Positions 42,468 through 50,632 of a DNA stretch of 64,000 nt are shown piece by piece. The position numbers were made by a program, and so were the translations under genes. The notes under the pieces are model-generated. The model made no database searches. It had not been told where the DNA came from and saw nothing but the letters and a program-made list of their open reading frames with translations. Source of the stretch: Microbacterium kyungheense (GTDB lineage Bacteria; Actinomycetota; Actinomycetes; Actinomycetales; Microbacteriaceae); the NCBI RefSeq assembly GCF_006783905.1, contig NZ_VFPE01000004.1:216013-280012 (forward strand), written 5' to 3'. Numbering within the stretch: the first letter of the stretch is position 1; every line of letters begins with the position of its first letter.

Positions 42468-43571
42468 ATGGACACGACAGAACTCGACACCGTCGTCATC
42501 GGCGCGGGCGCCGCCGGCCTTCACACCGCACGCCTGCTCGCCGAGCGCGGCATCAACCACCTGCTCATCGACGCGGACGCCCGCGTGGGCGACACCTGGC
42601 GTCACCGGTACCGCTCGCTGCGGCTGTTCACGCCGCGACGGTGGGCCGAGCTGCCGGGCGTGCGGCTCGGCATCGGGTACTTCGCCTACCCGACCGGCGC
42701 CGAGTTCGGCGACTACCTGGAACGCTGCGCGACCGCCATCGGCTCGCCGCTGCGGCTGTCGACCCGGGTGTCGCGGCTGTCGCGCGACGACGGGCGCTTC
42801 CGGCTCGCGCTGTCGACGGGCCAGGAGCTGGTCGCGGCGCGCGTGGTGGTCGCCGCCGGCGCGCACCACGTGCCGATCGTGCCGGCGGCCGCCCGCGATC
42901 TCGATCCGGCGATCCGCACCGTGCACTCGCTCGACTACCAGGGCCCCGAGGACTTCGCGCGCGGCCCGGTGCTGGTTGTGGGCGCCGGCAACTCCGGCAC
43001 CGACATCGCCCTGGAGGCCGCCGCCGCCGGCCACGCCACGACGCTCGCCGGTCGGCATCCGGGCCAGGTGCCGGGACGCATCGACACGCCGCTCGGCAAC
43101 CTCATCGCGGGCATCGCGATCCGCCGGCTGCGCGGCCTCACGCTCGACACCGAACGCGGCCGGCGCTTCATGGCCGAGAACCGCGGTCATGGCGTCAACC
43201 TCGTGCGCAACCACCTGTCGGACCTCGACCGTGCCGGCGTGCGCCGCGCCGGGCGCGTCACCGGCGTGACCGGCGGACGCCCCGTCGTCGACGGGGAGGT
43301 GATGGATGCCGCCACCGTCGTCTGGTGCACCGGCTCGCGGCCCGACCTGGCCTTCGTCGACATCCCCGACGCGTTCGGACCCGACCGGTGGCCCGATCAC
43401 GTGCGCGGCATCGCGTCGCGCGTGCCCGGGCTGGCGTTCATGGGGCTGCCGTTCCAGTACTCCGTCGCCTCACCCACCCTCATGGGGATGGGCCGCGATG
43501 CCGAGTACGTGGTCGATCGGCTGTACGCGGCGGTCACGCCGCAGCCCGCGGCGTCGGTGCGAGCGGCGTGA
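42468..43571 (+). CDS. NAD(P)/FAD-dependent flavoprotein monooxygenase-like protein
   Basis: Protein of 367 residues with two Rossmann motifs: FAD site VVIGAGAAGLHTARLLAERG near residue 10, and NADP site VLVVGAGNSGTDIALEAAAA near residue 172. The segment GDTWRHRYRSLRLFTPRRWA resembles the linker of flavin monooxygenases and YdgE/CzcO-type oxidoreductases. AGGAGG precedes the ATG. Substrate unknown; adjacent LuxR regulator suggests induced expression. Confidence 0.9.
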   Translation: MDTTELDTVVIGAGAAGLHTARLLAERGINHLLIDADARVGDTWRHRYRSLRLFTPRRWAELPGVRLGIGYFAYPTGAEFGDYLERCATAIGSPLRLSTRVSRLSRDDGRFRLALSTGQELVAARVVVAAGAHHVPIVPAAARDLDPAIRTVHSLDYQGPEDFARGPVLVVGAGNSGTDIALEAAAAGHATTLAGRHPGQVPGRIDTPLGNLIAGIAIRRLRGLTLDTERGRRFMAENRGHGVNLVRNHLSDLDRAGVRRAGRVTGVTGGRPVVDGEVMDAATVVWCTGSRPDLAFVDIPDAFGPDRWPDHVRGIASRVPGLAFMGLPFQYSVASPTLMGMGRDAEYVVDRLYAAVTPQPAASVRAA

Positions 43572-43601
43572 CCTGGCGCCGCCGCACCCGGATCCTCCGG
43601 A

Positions 43602-44465
43602 TCAGAAGTCGACGCGACGGCCGAAGCGGCGTTCGCCTCGTGGGCGCGGGGAGCACACCGCGACCTTGCGCAGCCGCACGATCTCGTGCGGCTGCAGGCC
43701 GAGCGTCTCGCCGAAGTCCTCGAGCGAGCTGAACCCGCCCTGCTCGTCGCGCTCGGCGACCGCCTTGCGGGCGCGGGCGCGGCTCACCCCGGGAAGCCCC
43801 TCGAGCTCCTTCGCCGTGGCGGTGTTGACATCGACGGGCTCGGCAGGCGCGTCCGGTGCGGCAGGAGCCGCCGACGTCACCGCGGATGCCCGGGGCTCGA
43901 GCAGGTCGTCCGCGGACGCGCCGACCTCCGACGCGAGCTCGGCGGCAGCGTCAGACGCGGGCTTCGGCGCCGTCTCGGCCGCAGAGGCCTTGCTGAGGGT
44001 CGCCGCCTTCGCCTGCTGCTGGGCCGCCCGCTTGCGCCTGGCCGCGGCGCGGCGACTGGCCCGGTTGCCGCCGGAGGCCGCCGCACCACCCGCAGCGGTG
44101 CCCGTCGCCGCGGCGCGCGCCGACGTCACGCCCATGCCCGACTTGTCGAGGCGCCGCTGCCACATCGTGCGCAGCCACCCGGGATTCACCGCGAGCGCGC
44201 ACACCATCCCGGCGAGGTACGCGACCGCGCGGACGATCGGCTGCGCCTGACCCCACAGCTCCAGGTTCACGAGGATGGCCACGGCCGCCCACACCACGCC
44301 GATGATGATGAGCCGCCTGCTGCGCGAGACGACGCCGATGATGCCGAAGCCGAGCCACGCGAACAGGGGGCCGGGAACCAGGGTGAGCAGCATCCACGAG
44401 CTCATCCCGAGCAGCCATCCGATGCTCGGGACGTCGTTGGCCGGTGTGGCGCGCGCCGTGCTCAT
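43602..44465 (-). CDS. Membrane protein with C-terminal helix-hairpin-helix domain
   Basis: Protein of 287 residues. Three or four N-terminal helices (SSWMLLTLVPGPLFAWLGFG; LIIIGVVWAAVAILVNLELW; AVAYLAGMVCALAVNPGW), then a charged Ala/Arg/Lys-rich coiled region (RASRRAAARRKRAAQQQAKA), a Pro/Ala linker, and a ComEA-like HhH domain, VDVNTATAKELEGLPGVSRA through ERDEQGGFSSLEDFGETLGL. Last gene of the seven-gene operon, overlapping the DUF1257 gene by four bases. HhH domains bind DNA or act as protein scaffolds; here it is on a membrane protein. Confidence 0.82.
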   Translation of the reverse strand: MSTARATPANDVPSIGWLLGMSSWMLLTLVPGPLFAWLGFGIIGVVSRSRRLIIIGVVWAAVAILVNLELWGQAQPIVRAVAYLAGMVCALAVNPGWLRTMWQRRLDKSGMGVTSARAAATGTAAGGAAASGGNRASRRAAARRKRAAQQQAKAATLSKASAAETAPKPASDAAAELASEVGASADDLLEPRASAVTSAAPAAPDAPAEPVDVNTATAKELEGLPGVSRARARKAVAERDEQGGFSSLEDFGETLGLQPHEIVRLRKVAVCSPRPRGERRFGRRVDF

Positions 44466-44983
44466 GCGTAATCCTTCACGTCGAGCACCATCGTGACGGT
44501 GTCGTCGTCGTCGCGCGACTCCGAGACCAGTTCGAAGCCGGCGGATGCCGCACGGTCGCGGATCCGTGCCGCCACGGCCTGCTGCACCCGCAGCGCGTAG
44601 GCCGCGTCGAGGCGCGCGACGAGCTCCGCGGCCTCGGCCTCGGCGAGCTCGCGTCCGTCGGCACGCTGGAAGTGCGCCGCCCACACGCCGTCCTCGGACC
44701 GCGTCATCGCGAGTTCGACGCCCTCGATCGACGCGCTGAGCTCATCGCCGGCGTACGTCACACCGGTCGCGCCGATGTCGCGGAGGGCGTCGCCGAGCAA
44801 GTCGGGGTCCTTCATGCGCGTGCGCACCTCGATGGGGCGCGGGCCGCTCTCGGTCAGGGCACCGGCGGTCTCGTCGGCCTCCTGCTCACGCCCGAGCTGG
44901 CTGAGCGCGCCGATGCCGCCGGCGGCGGAGATCGCGGTGGCGGCGGCGAGCGCCGCGGGGATCAGGATCAGGGTCACGCTCAT
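44462..44983 (-). CDS. DUF1257 (Ycf35-like) protein with N-terminal membrane segment
   Basis: Protein of 173 residues. A hydrophobic start, MSVTLILIPAALAAATAISA, could anchor it. The remainder matches the DUF1257/Ycf35 layout: EVRTRMKDPDLLGDALRDIG, the strand SIEGVELAMTRSEDGVWAAH, the helix RLDAAYALRVQQAVAARIRD, and the C-terminal strand DDTVTMVLDVKDY. Ycf35 is conserved in cyanobacteria and plastids and has no settled function. ATGA overlaps on both sides with the radical SAM and HhH genes. Confidence 0.7.
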   Translation of the reverse strand: MSVTLILIPAALAAATAISAAGGIGALSQLGREQEADETAGALTESGPRPIEVRTRMKDPDLLGDALRDIGATGVTYAGDELSASIEGVELAMTRSEDGVWAAHFQRADGRELAEAEAAELVARLDAAYALRVQQAVAARIRDRAASAGFELVSESRDDDDTVTMVLDVKDYA

Positions 44984-45750
44984 CGCACGGCCTCCACTCG
45001 TGTTCGTCTTGCTGCCGCGGCCATCTGCGCGGGGCTGTCGGCGCGCACGCCGAGGTCGTCGAAGAGCGCCGCGAGGGCGGCATCCGTCGCCCAGCCGTTG
45101 ACGCCGATCGTCCCGTCTCTGGCGATGCGCACCTCGACGCGATCGCGGCCGCCGTCGGCGTCGATCGCGCGGACCTCGGCGGCGTACCGCTCGGTCAGCG
45201 CCCGGATGCCCTGGTTGCGCGACCCGACCCACGGCCGCTCGGTGTCGGGCAGCTCGCGCAGGTACGGCCCGTCGCACAGCAGGTCGGTCGCGTCGAGCAG
45301 CTCCGCGATGTCGTCACGGCCGCCCGCGGCCCACTCCTGCAGCAGCCCGAGCGGGTGGCCGCTGAACGTCATGACGCCGAGGCCCGCGTCCTGGAACGCG
45401 CGGGCGAGGGATGCCGCACCCCGCGCCTGCTCGAACGGCTCGCCGCCGAGGAGCGTCAGGCCTTCGGCACCGGCGGCGACGGCCTCGGCGACCCACGCGC
45501 GCGCGAGTTCGTCGGGGGATGAGAGGACGCCGCCGCGGGGCGCCCACAGCTGCGGGTTGAAGCACTCGGGGCAGTGGACCGCGCATCCCTGCAGCCACAC
45601 CGCAGCGCGCACGCCCGGGCCCTCGGCCGCGGTCGCGGGCAGGAACCGCGACCAGCGCACGGCGTCGGCCGGTCCCGCGGCGGGCGGGACCGTGCCGAGG
45701 AGGGACCCGTGCCCTCCTCGGCCGGGCGACTGGGCGGTGACGGCGGTCAT
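44980..45750 (-). CDS. Single-cluster radical SAM protein (NrdG/activase-like)
   Basis: Protein of 256 residues. The radical SAM triad is Cys56-x3-Cys60-x2-Cys63 in QGCAVHCPECFNPQLW; the GGE motif is LTLLGGEPFEQARGAASLAR. The core is short, like glycyl-radical activases, with an additional 60-residue C-terminal domain (VRIARDGTIGVNGWATDAAL). No glycyl-radical enzyme or anaerobic ribonucleotide reductase is nearby, so the substrate may be a partner in this operon. ATGA overlaps with the DUF2997 and DUF1257 genes. Confidence 0.85.
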   Translation of the reverse strand: MTAVTAQSPGRGGHGSLLGTVPPAAGPADAVRWSRFLPATAAEGPGVRAAVWLQGCAVHCPECFNPQLWAPRGGVLSSPDELARAWVAEAVAAGAEGLTLLGGEPFEQARGAASLARAFQDAGLGVMTFSGHPLGLLQEWAAGGRDDIAELLDATDLLCDGPYLRELPDTERPWVGSRNQGIRALTERYAAEVRAIDADGGRDRVEVRIARDGTIGVNGWATDAALAALFDDLGVRADSPAQMAAAARRTRVEAVR

Positions 45751-45962
45751 CTCGTCGCGTCCCGCTGCTCGTCGTCGATGGACGAGACCGCCGCGGTCGA
45801 GGCCGTCGTGTAGTCCTCGGTGAAGCTCGACGACACCGTCTCGGCGTCGAGCAGCGCCTCGAGCGCCTCGATGTGGTCGAGGCATTCCGGCCCCTTCATG
45901 CCGATCGTCTCGGCATCCACTGTTCCGTCGGCGCGGAGTCTCACCACGAGCTGCTTGGCCAT
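45747..45962 (-). CDS. DUF2997 small protein
   Basis: Protein of 71 residues. QLVVRLRADGTVDAETIGMK followed by GPECLDHIEALEALL is the DUF2997 pattern (two strands, then a Cys-containing helix) with a short Thr/Ser/Asp-rich tail. DUF2997 genes are typically found beside Ycf46/DUF1257 genes. The conserved Gly-Pro-Glu-Cys could carry a modification made by the neighbouring radical SAM protein; this is inference. Ten bases after the AAA gene, with GAGG overlapping that gene's stop. Confidence 0.75.
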   Translation of the reverse strand: MAKQLVVRLRADGTVDAETIGMKGPECLDHIEALEALLDAETVSSSFTEDYTTASTAAVSSIDDEQRDATR

Positions 45963-45972
45963 GTTCCCGTCC

Positions 45973-47595
45973 TCAGTAGTCCACGGTGCGGCCGCCGCGA
46001 CGCGACGACAGCGCGCCCTCGGTGCCGGCGCCGGTCAGTTCGGCGGCATCCAGGTCTTCGGTCCCGGTCGCACGGACCGCCCGCTCGGTCGCCCAGGCGC
46101 GGATGCGCTGCACCTGCTCGGCCTGCGTCACCGCGAGCGGGATCATCGTGTCGACGACCTCGCGCACGGTGTCGAGCCCGATCTTCGAGCGCCCGCCGAA
46201 GCCCTCGTACAGCGCCGAGACGACCGACTGCTCGATCTCGGCGCCGGAGTGGTTCTCGCTGGCCAGGGCGAGCTCGGCCAGCGCGGCGTCGTCCGACGCG
46301 ATCGCCTCGAGGCCGTTGGCCTCGGACGCGCGCGAGCGCAGCTGCAGACGCCAGATCGCCTCGCGCTCGTGGGCGGTCGGCAGGTCGACGAAGAAGATCT
46401 CATCGAAGCGGCCCTTGCGCAGGAACTCGGGCGGCAGCGAGTCGATGTTGTTCGCCGTGGCGACGACGAACACGGGATGCCGCTTCTCCTGCATCCACGT
46501 CAGGAACGTGCCGAACACTCGGGCGGTGGTGCCGGAGTCCCCCTGGCCCGTCGTGTTCGAAAAGCCCTTCTCGATCTCGTCGACCCACAGCACGCACGGA
46601 GCCACGGCCTCGGCCGTCGCGATCGCCGTGCGCAGGTTCTGCTCACTGGACCCGACGAGGCCCGAGAAGATGCGGCCGATGTCGAGGCGCAGCAGCGGCA
46701 GCCCCCACGACGCCGCCGTGGCCTTGGCCGTGAGCGACTTTCCACAGCCCGGGATGCCGGTGATGAGCACGCCCTTCGGCGCCGGCAGCCCGTAGTCGCG
46801 GGCGCTGCCCAGCCACGAGCCGTCGCGGCGCGACAGCCAGCGCTTGAGGTTGTTGAGGCCGCCGACGTCGTCGAGGTCGATGTCGGCCTGCACGAACTCC
46901 AGCACGCCCGACTTGCGCACCACCTGGCGCTTCTCGTCGAGCACGATCGGCACGTCCTGCGCCGACAGGCTGCCGTCGTTGACCATGGCGCGCGCGAAGG
47001 CGTTCTCGGCCTCGGCCATCGACAGGCCGAGTGCGGCATGCACGAGCTGCTCACGCGCCGCGTCGTCGGCATCCACCCGGATCCGGCCGTCACCCGACGC
47101 GTTGTTCTCGATCATCGTCTCGAGCAGGTCGCGGATCTCGGCCGCCGTCGGCAGCGGGAAGTCCAGCAGGTGCGTGACCTCTTCGAGCTCGGGCGGGATG
47201 ATGCGCACCGGCGCGGTGATGACGAGCGTGCGCGACACGTCGCCGTGGCGGAACTCCAGCGCCGTCTCGCGCACCGTGCGCACCAGCACCGGGTCGCCCG
47301 GGCGGTGCTCGCCGCCGAGGTAGGCGTGCAGGTCGCAGAACACGAAGACGCTCGGCGTGTCGACGCCGGCGATGTGCTGCAGCGCGCGAGCGGGGTTGAC
47401 GGTGTTGCCCACCGACTTGCCGTCGGGGCCGACGAGACCGAGCGCGGCGCTCCACGTCCACAGGGCGCGCGGGTGGCGCTGGGTCTCGGCGGCGTCCGAG
47501 ATCGCGGCGATGGCGCGCACCTCTTCGCCGGTCTCGATGTACAGCAGCGGCAGGCGCGCCTTGAACGCCTCGGTGAGAGTGTCGGCGAAGGTCAC
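45973..47595 (-). CDS. AAA+ ATPase, Ycf46-like
   Basis: Protein of 540 residues. An N-terminal domain of about 240 residues ([40 protein letters not shown]) precedes one AAA+ module: Walker A GIPGCGKS with Lys286, Walker [10 protein letters not shown] with Asp339-Glu340, sensor-1 [20 protein letters not shown] with the arginine finger. This two-part plan is that of the cyanobacterial/plastid Ycf46 family. The start is a GTG behind AGGAG. It should act as a cytoplasmic remodelling ATPase on its operon partners. Confidence 0.88.
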   Translation of the reverse strand: MTFADTLTEAFKARLPLLYIETGEEVRAIAAISDAAETQRHPRALWTWSAALGLVGPDGKSVGNTVNPARALQHIAGVDTPSVFVFCDLHAYLGGEHRPGDPVLVRTVRETALEFRHGDVSRTLVITAPVRIIPPELEEVTHLLDFPLPTAAEIRDLLETMIENNASGDGRIRVDADDAAREQLVHAALGLSMAEAENAFARAMVNDGSLSAQDVPIVLDEKRQVVRKSGVLEFVQADIDLDDVGGLNNLKRWLSRRDGSWLGSARDYGLPAPKGVLITGIPGCGKSLTAKATAASWGLPLLRLDIGRIFSGLVGSSEQNLRTAIATAEAVAPCVLWVDEIEKGFSNTTGQGDSGTTARVFGTFLTWMQEKRHPVFVVATANNIDSLPPEFLRKGRFDEIFFVDLPTAHEREAIWRLQLRSRASEANGLEAIASDDAALAELALASENHSGAEIEQSVVSALYEGFGGRSKIGLDTVREVVDTMIPLAVTQAEQVQRIRAWATERAVRATGTEDLDAAELTGAGTEGALSSRRGGRTVDY

Positions 47596-47637
47596 GTCAG
47601 CTCCTCGGTGGGTGGGTGATCGAAAGGATGCCGGAGG

Positions 47638-48432
47638 TCACGGTGCCGGCGTCGGCGCAGGATCGGGGGCGGTCCCGGCCGGGGTGTCGAGCGTGATGGT
47701 CCAGCTTCCGTCGCCGGTGTCGGACTCGACCTGGAACACGACCCGGTCGGTCGGCTCCCATGAGGCGCGCGCGTCGACCTCGTCCACCTCGTTGACGAGG
47801 CTGTTCCAGTCGCCCACGGTGACGGCGCCGACCAGGAAGATGCCGGTGCCGGTGTGCTGGAACCGACCGCTGAGCGCATCTCCCTCGTACAGCAGCAGTG
47901 CGTTGCCCTTGCCGGAGGCCGAGTCGGTCATCGGCGTCGCCTCGGGGTAGGTGACCGTGGCCGTCCAGTCGCCGAGCGACTCCCCGAACCACAGCAGGCC
48001 GTCCTCGCTGCCGGGGAGGATGACGACGTCGCTGTCGGGGTACAGGGCGCCGAGGTAACCGGGCCACTCCCAGTTGCTCGCCTCGGTGTCGAGCTCGGTG
48101 CCCTTCTGCTGGTAGACGCGCACCCATTCGTCCTGATCGTTCCCCGTCGCCGGGGTGAGCGTCAGCAGCGGTGACCCTCCGGGCAGGCGCAGGTATCCGC
48201 CCGCCCGGGTGCCGTGCACGACTCCGTCGACGATCTCGAGCTCGGGTGCGCCGGCGGTGTCCCAGGGGTAGTCGTAGTCCTCCCCGTCGGCGTCCTCACC
48301 GACGAGCAGTTCGCCGGTGCGGGGGTTGATCGCCATCGAGGGGAAGGTGAGGAACGCCAGAGCCACGACCACCACGGTGCCCACCGCCCACGCCGCCGCC
48401 GAGAACAGGCGGATCCTCCGGAAGCCGTTCAC
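47638..48432 (-). CDS. Membrane-anchored extracytoplasmic protein, paralogue 1
   Basis: Protein of 264 residues with one N-terminal helix (LFSAAAWAVGTVVVVALAFL) and an extracellular beta-rich domain (DYDYPWDTAGAPELEIVDGV; GNALLLYEGDALSGRFQHTG; DGSWTITLDTPAGTAPDPAP) ending in a Pro/Thr-rich tail. The last 120 residues align with the upstream neighbour. The GTG start overlaps the neighbour's stop (GTGA). 42 bases separate it from the AAA gene. No known family recognised. Confidence 0.72.
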   Translation of the reverse strand: MNGFRRIRLFSAAAWAVGTVVVVALAFLTFPSMAINPRTGELLVGEDADGEDYDYPWDTAGAPELEIVDGVVHGTRAGGYLRLPGGSPLLTLTPATGNDQDEWVRVYQQKGTELDTEASNWEWPGYLGALYPDSDVVILPGSEDGLLWFGESLGDWTATVTYPEATPMTDSASGKGNALLLYEGDALSGRFQHTGTGIFLVGAVTVGDWNSLVNEVDEVDARASWEPTDRVVFQVESDTGDGSWTITLDTPAGTAPDPAPTPAP

Positions 48433-49229
48433 TCCCCGCTCCCTTCGCTCGCCGTGGGGGTCGGCGTCGGTGCGGCCGCCGGCGTGGGGAAGTCGATGGT
48501 CCAGGCGGTGCCGTCGGATGCGTCGACCACGAATAGCGCGATGTCGCTGTCGGCCCACGCGATCGACTTGTCGGTGGCGTCGTTCGACGAGAACACCTCC
48601 TCCTGACCCGAGACGGTGACCGCCGTGACGTACATGTAGCCCTCGCCGCGCATGCTCACGCGCGCCGTCGTGACGCCCTCGTCCACGAAGAAGGTGCTGC
48701 CGCCGACCCCGCTGACCACGCCCGTGCGCTTCTCGAGCGCGGGCGTGGTGATCTTCAGCCGGAACCGCTCGTCGCTGAAGCCGTCCACCCACAGCGCGAC
48801 GTCGGCCTGCGGCACCAGGACCCACTGCTCGCCCGACAGGCTGTACGCGTCGAACGAGGGAGCATCGCCGTACTCGCCGGGGGTGAGGATCTCGCCGTCC
48901 GGGCCGGTCACCCACACGCCGCTGACGTACGTGTCGTCGACCTCGGTGATCAGCAGCGGCTGTGAGGGGTCGAGGCCGTGGAGCTCGATCTTCGCGCCGT
49001 CCGCTCCGTTGAAGACGCCGTCGCCCTCATCCGTGGCGATCGGCGGATCGGGGTTCATCCACGGCTCGCCGTAATAGTCGTCGCCCGATGAGGCGGTCTC
49101 GCCGACGGCGTCCGAGATCAGGAAGACCGAGATGACGGCGATGAGGATGAGGCCGGCGATCCACGCCGTCCCGTTGAACGCGAACAGGCGGTTGCGCGCT
49201 GCACCGCTCAGCGTCGTGTTCGCGCTCAT
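48429..49229 (-). CDS. Membrane-anchored extracytoplasmic protein, paralogue 2
   Basis: Protein of 266 residues, first gene of the operon. One helix (WIAGLILIAVISVFLISDAV) and an extracellular domain with EQWVLVPQADVALWVDGFSD, STFFVDEGVTTARVSMRGEG, YMYVTAVTVSGQEEVFSSND and DGTAWTIDFPTPAAAPTPTP. The last three segments align with the following gene, so the pair arose by duplication. A possible -10, TAGCCT, lies at 49252-49257 on the minus strand. No known family recognised. Confidence 0.72.
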   Translation of the reverse strand: MSANTTLSGAARNRLFAFNGTAWIAGLILIAVISVFLISDAVGETASSGDDYYGEPWMNPDPPIATDEGDGVFNGADGAKIELHGLDPSQPLLITEVDDTYVSGVWVTGPDGEILTPGEYGDAPSFDAYSLSGEQWVLVPQADVALWVDGFSDERFRLKITTPALEKRTGVVSGVGGSTFFVDEGVTTARVSMRGEGYMYVTAVTVSGQEEVFSSNDATDKSIAWADSDIALFVVDASDGTAWTIDFPTPAAAPTPTPTASEGSGE

Positions 49230-49261
49230 CGCCGCCTTTCGTCCGTCGACCAGGCTAACAA

Positions 49262-49279
49262 GGGCCGGCGCACCGGCCC
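49262..49279 (-). terminator. Lactonase terminator
   Basis: GGGCCGG (49262-49268) pairs with CCGGCCC (49273-49279) around a four-base loop, 13 bases past the stop; on the minus strand it is followed by TTGTT. It also separates this gene from the seven-gene operon. Confidence 0.65.
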
Positions 49280-49292
49280 GACCGGCTGTGGA

Positions 49293-50501
49293 TCAGAGGA
49301 CGGGCAGCAGGCAGGTCGGCGACGGCACCGGGGTGCGGTGACGCACGCGACCGGGCACGCCGGTCCGCAGGTCCAGCGTCAGCGAGGCGACCTCGTCCGA
49401 GAACTGACCGGCCACCAGCAGCGTGTCGCGCACGACGACATGATGGCGCGGCCAATCCACTCCGGCATCCACCAGCGCGACCGGCGCGACCGACTCGCCC
49501 GCGCCGCGCACCCGCAGGGTCGCGATCGTGTTGCTGCCGCGCACTCCGGCGTACAGGAACTCGCCGTCGCGCGAGGCGGCGAGCTCGGCGGTGCTGTCAC
49601 CCGGCAGCGTGCCCGCGCCGAGCGGCGAACCGCCCACCACGTGCCACACCTCGGGCCCCGAGCCTCTCGAAGGGGCTGCAGGCGCGAGCACGAACAGCTC
49701 GCACGACAGCTCGGTCACGACGTACAGATGCCCGCTCGGATGCCACACCATGTGCCGCGGCCCGCTGCCCTTCGGCAGCGTCACCTGCTGCAGCGGGCGC
49801 AGCCCGCTCTGGCCGGCACGCCAGAAGCGCACCACGTCGTACCCGAGATCGGTCGTCGCGACCAGACCGCCGGGCAGGAACACCGCCTCGTGCGCGCGAG
49901 AGGGACGAGCGGATGCCGCGTCCTCGGCCGCGGCGGGCTCGGCGTCGGGGCGGTCGTGGTCGGGCACCAGGTGCGCGTACTCGTCGCCGGCGGCCTCGCG
50001 CAGGGCGCGTGCGGCGGCGGCCAGGTCGAGGTCACCCGCCTCGGCGGCCGGCGCTTCCGGACCGTAGGGGTCCACGGCCGCCGGCGCCAGGACCGGCGAG
50101 GAAGGCCGGCCCGCGGCATCCAGCGACATCCGGACCACCCGGCCATCGCCCCAGCAGCTCGCGATCAGAGAACCGCCGTCGGGCGCGACGGCCACGTGGC
50201 ACACGGCCTCGCCGGCGGCGACGGGGTCGCCGAGCGGCGCGAAGGTGGTCTCGCCCGTGCGGCGGAAGGCCTGCACCTGCTGCCGGTCCTCCAGCGCCGC
50301 GTACACCACGTCGCCTCTCGACAGGCTCGGCGACCCGGGGTGCGGTGCGAGCCACGAGGGGGAGTCGGCCGCGGCCACGTCGCCCGTGTACGCCAGCGGG
50401 CCACCGGCCGAGGCGTCATCGGCGGCGCCGGCGAGCAGCATCCCGATCCCGGTCGCATTGCCGCCCATGTCGGCGGTGTACCCGCCCAGCCAGAACTTCA
50501 T
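49293..50501 (-). CDS. Lactonase family beta-propeller protein (6-phosphogluconolactonase-like)
   Basis: Protein of 402 residues. It starts MKFWLGGYTADMGGNATGIG and shows repeated propeller blades: VCHVAVAPDGGSLIASCWGD, GSGPRHMVWHPSGHLYVVTE, AELAASRDGEFLYAGVRGSN and DWPRHHVVVRDTLLVAGQFS. This is the YbhE/Pgl2-like lactonase fold. A diverged repeat (49656-49675) lies within the gene. Two related palindromes upstream suggest sugar-responsive repression. No signal peptide. Confidence 0.88.
   Translation of the reverse strand: MKFWLGGYTADMGGNATGIGMLLAGAADDASAGGPLAYTGDVAAADSPSWLAPHPGSPSLSRGDVVYAALEDRQQVQAFRRTGETTFAPLGDPVAAGEAVCHVAVAPDGGSLIASCWGDGRVVRMSLDAAGRPSSPVLAPAAVDPYGPEAPAAEAGDLDLAAAARALREAAGDEYAHLVPDHDRPDAEPAAAEDAASARPSRAHEAVFLPGGLVATTDLGYDVVRFWRAGQSGLRPLQQVTLPKGSGPRHMVWHPSGHLYVVTELSCELFVLAPAAPSRGSGPEVWHVVGGSPLGAGTLPGDSTAELAASRDGEFLYAGVRGSNTIATLRVRGAGESVAPVALVDAGVDWPRHHVVVRDTLLVAGQFSDEVASLTLDLRTGVPGRVRHRTPVPSPTCLLPVL
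49656..49675. repeat. Diverged copy of the dispersed repeat in the lactonase gene
   Basis: CCCCGAGCCTCTCGAAGGGG retains the CGAGCC...TCGAAGG pattern of the copies at 1363 and 28312 and is nearly palindromic. It codes PSRGSG in a loop between blades. Confidence 0.4.
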
Positions 50502-50514
50502 GGTGTCCCCTTCT

Positions 50515-50532
50515 CCAAAACAGGTGTTTCGG
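50515..50532. promoter_or_regulatory. Operator palindrome A before the lactonase gene
   Basis: CCAAAACAGGTGTTTCGG, an 8-2-8 palindrome with one mismatch, 14 bases before the lactonase ATG. Its core AAACA-NN-TGTTT matches the core of the second palindrome at 50570. Confidence 0.55.
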
Positions 50533-50569
50533 CACATGCAGGGCGTTCTGGACCGAAACCGTCCTGTCC

Positions 50570-50593
50570 TCGCCAGAACACCTGTTCTGGCGA
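50570..50593. promoter_or_regulatory. Operator palindrome B before the lactonase gene
   Basis: TCGCCAGAACA (50570-50580) and TGTTCTGGCGA (50583-50593) form a perfect 11-2-11 palindrome. It lies 37 bases upstream of palindrome A and between the purA stop and the lactonase start. The two-site arrangement suggests cooperative binding of a dimeric repressor. Confidence 0.6.
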
Positions 50594-50632
50594 ACGGACG
50601 CGACCGGCCCGCGCGGTCGCGCCTCTGCGGCG

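Noticed and set aside
50570..50593. Palindrome with GAACA...TGTTC considered as an SOS (LexA) box
   Set aside because: Actinobacterial LexA boxes have a four-base centre (GAAC-N4-GTTC type with TCGAA context); this has a two-base centre and precedes a lactonase, not a repair gene.
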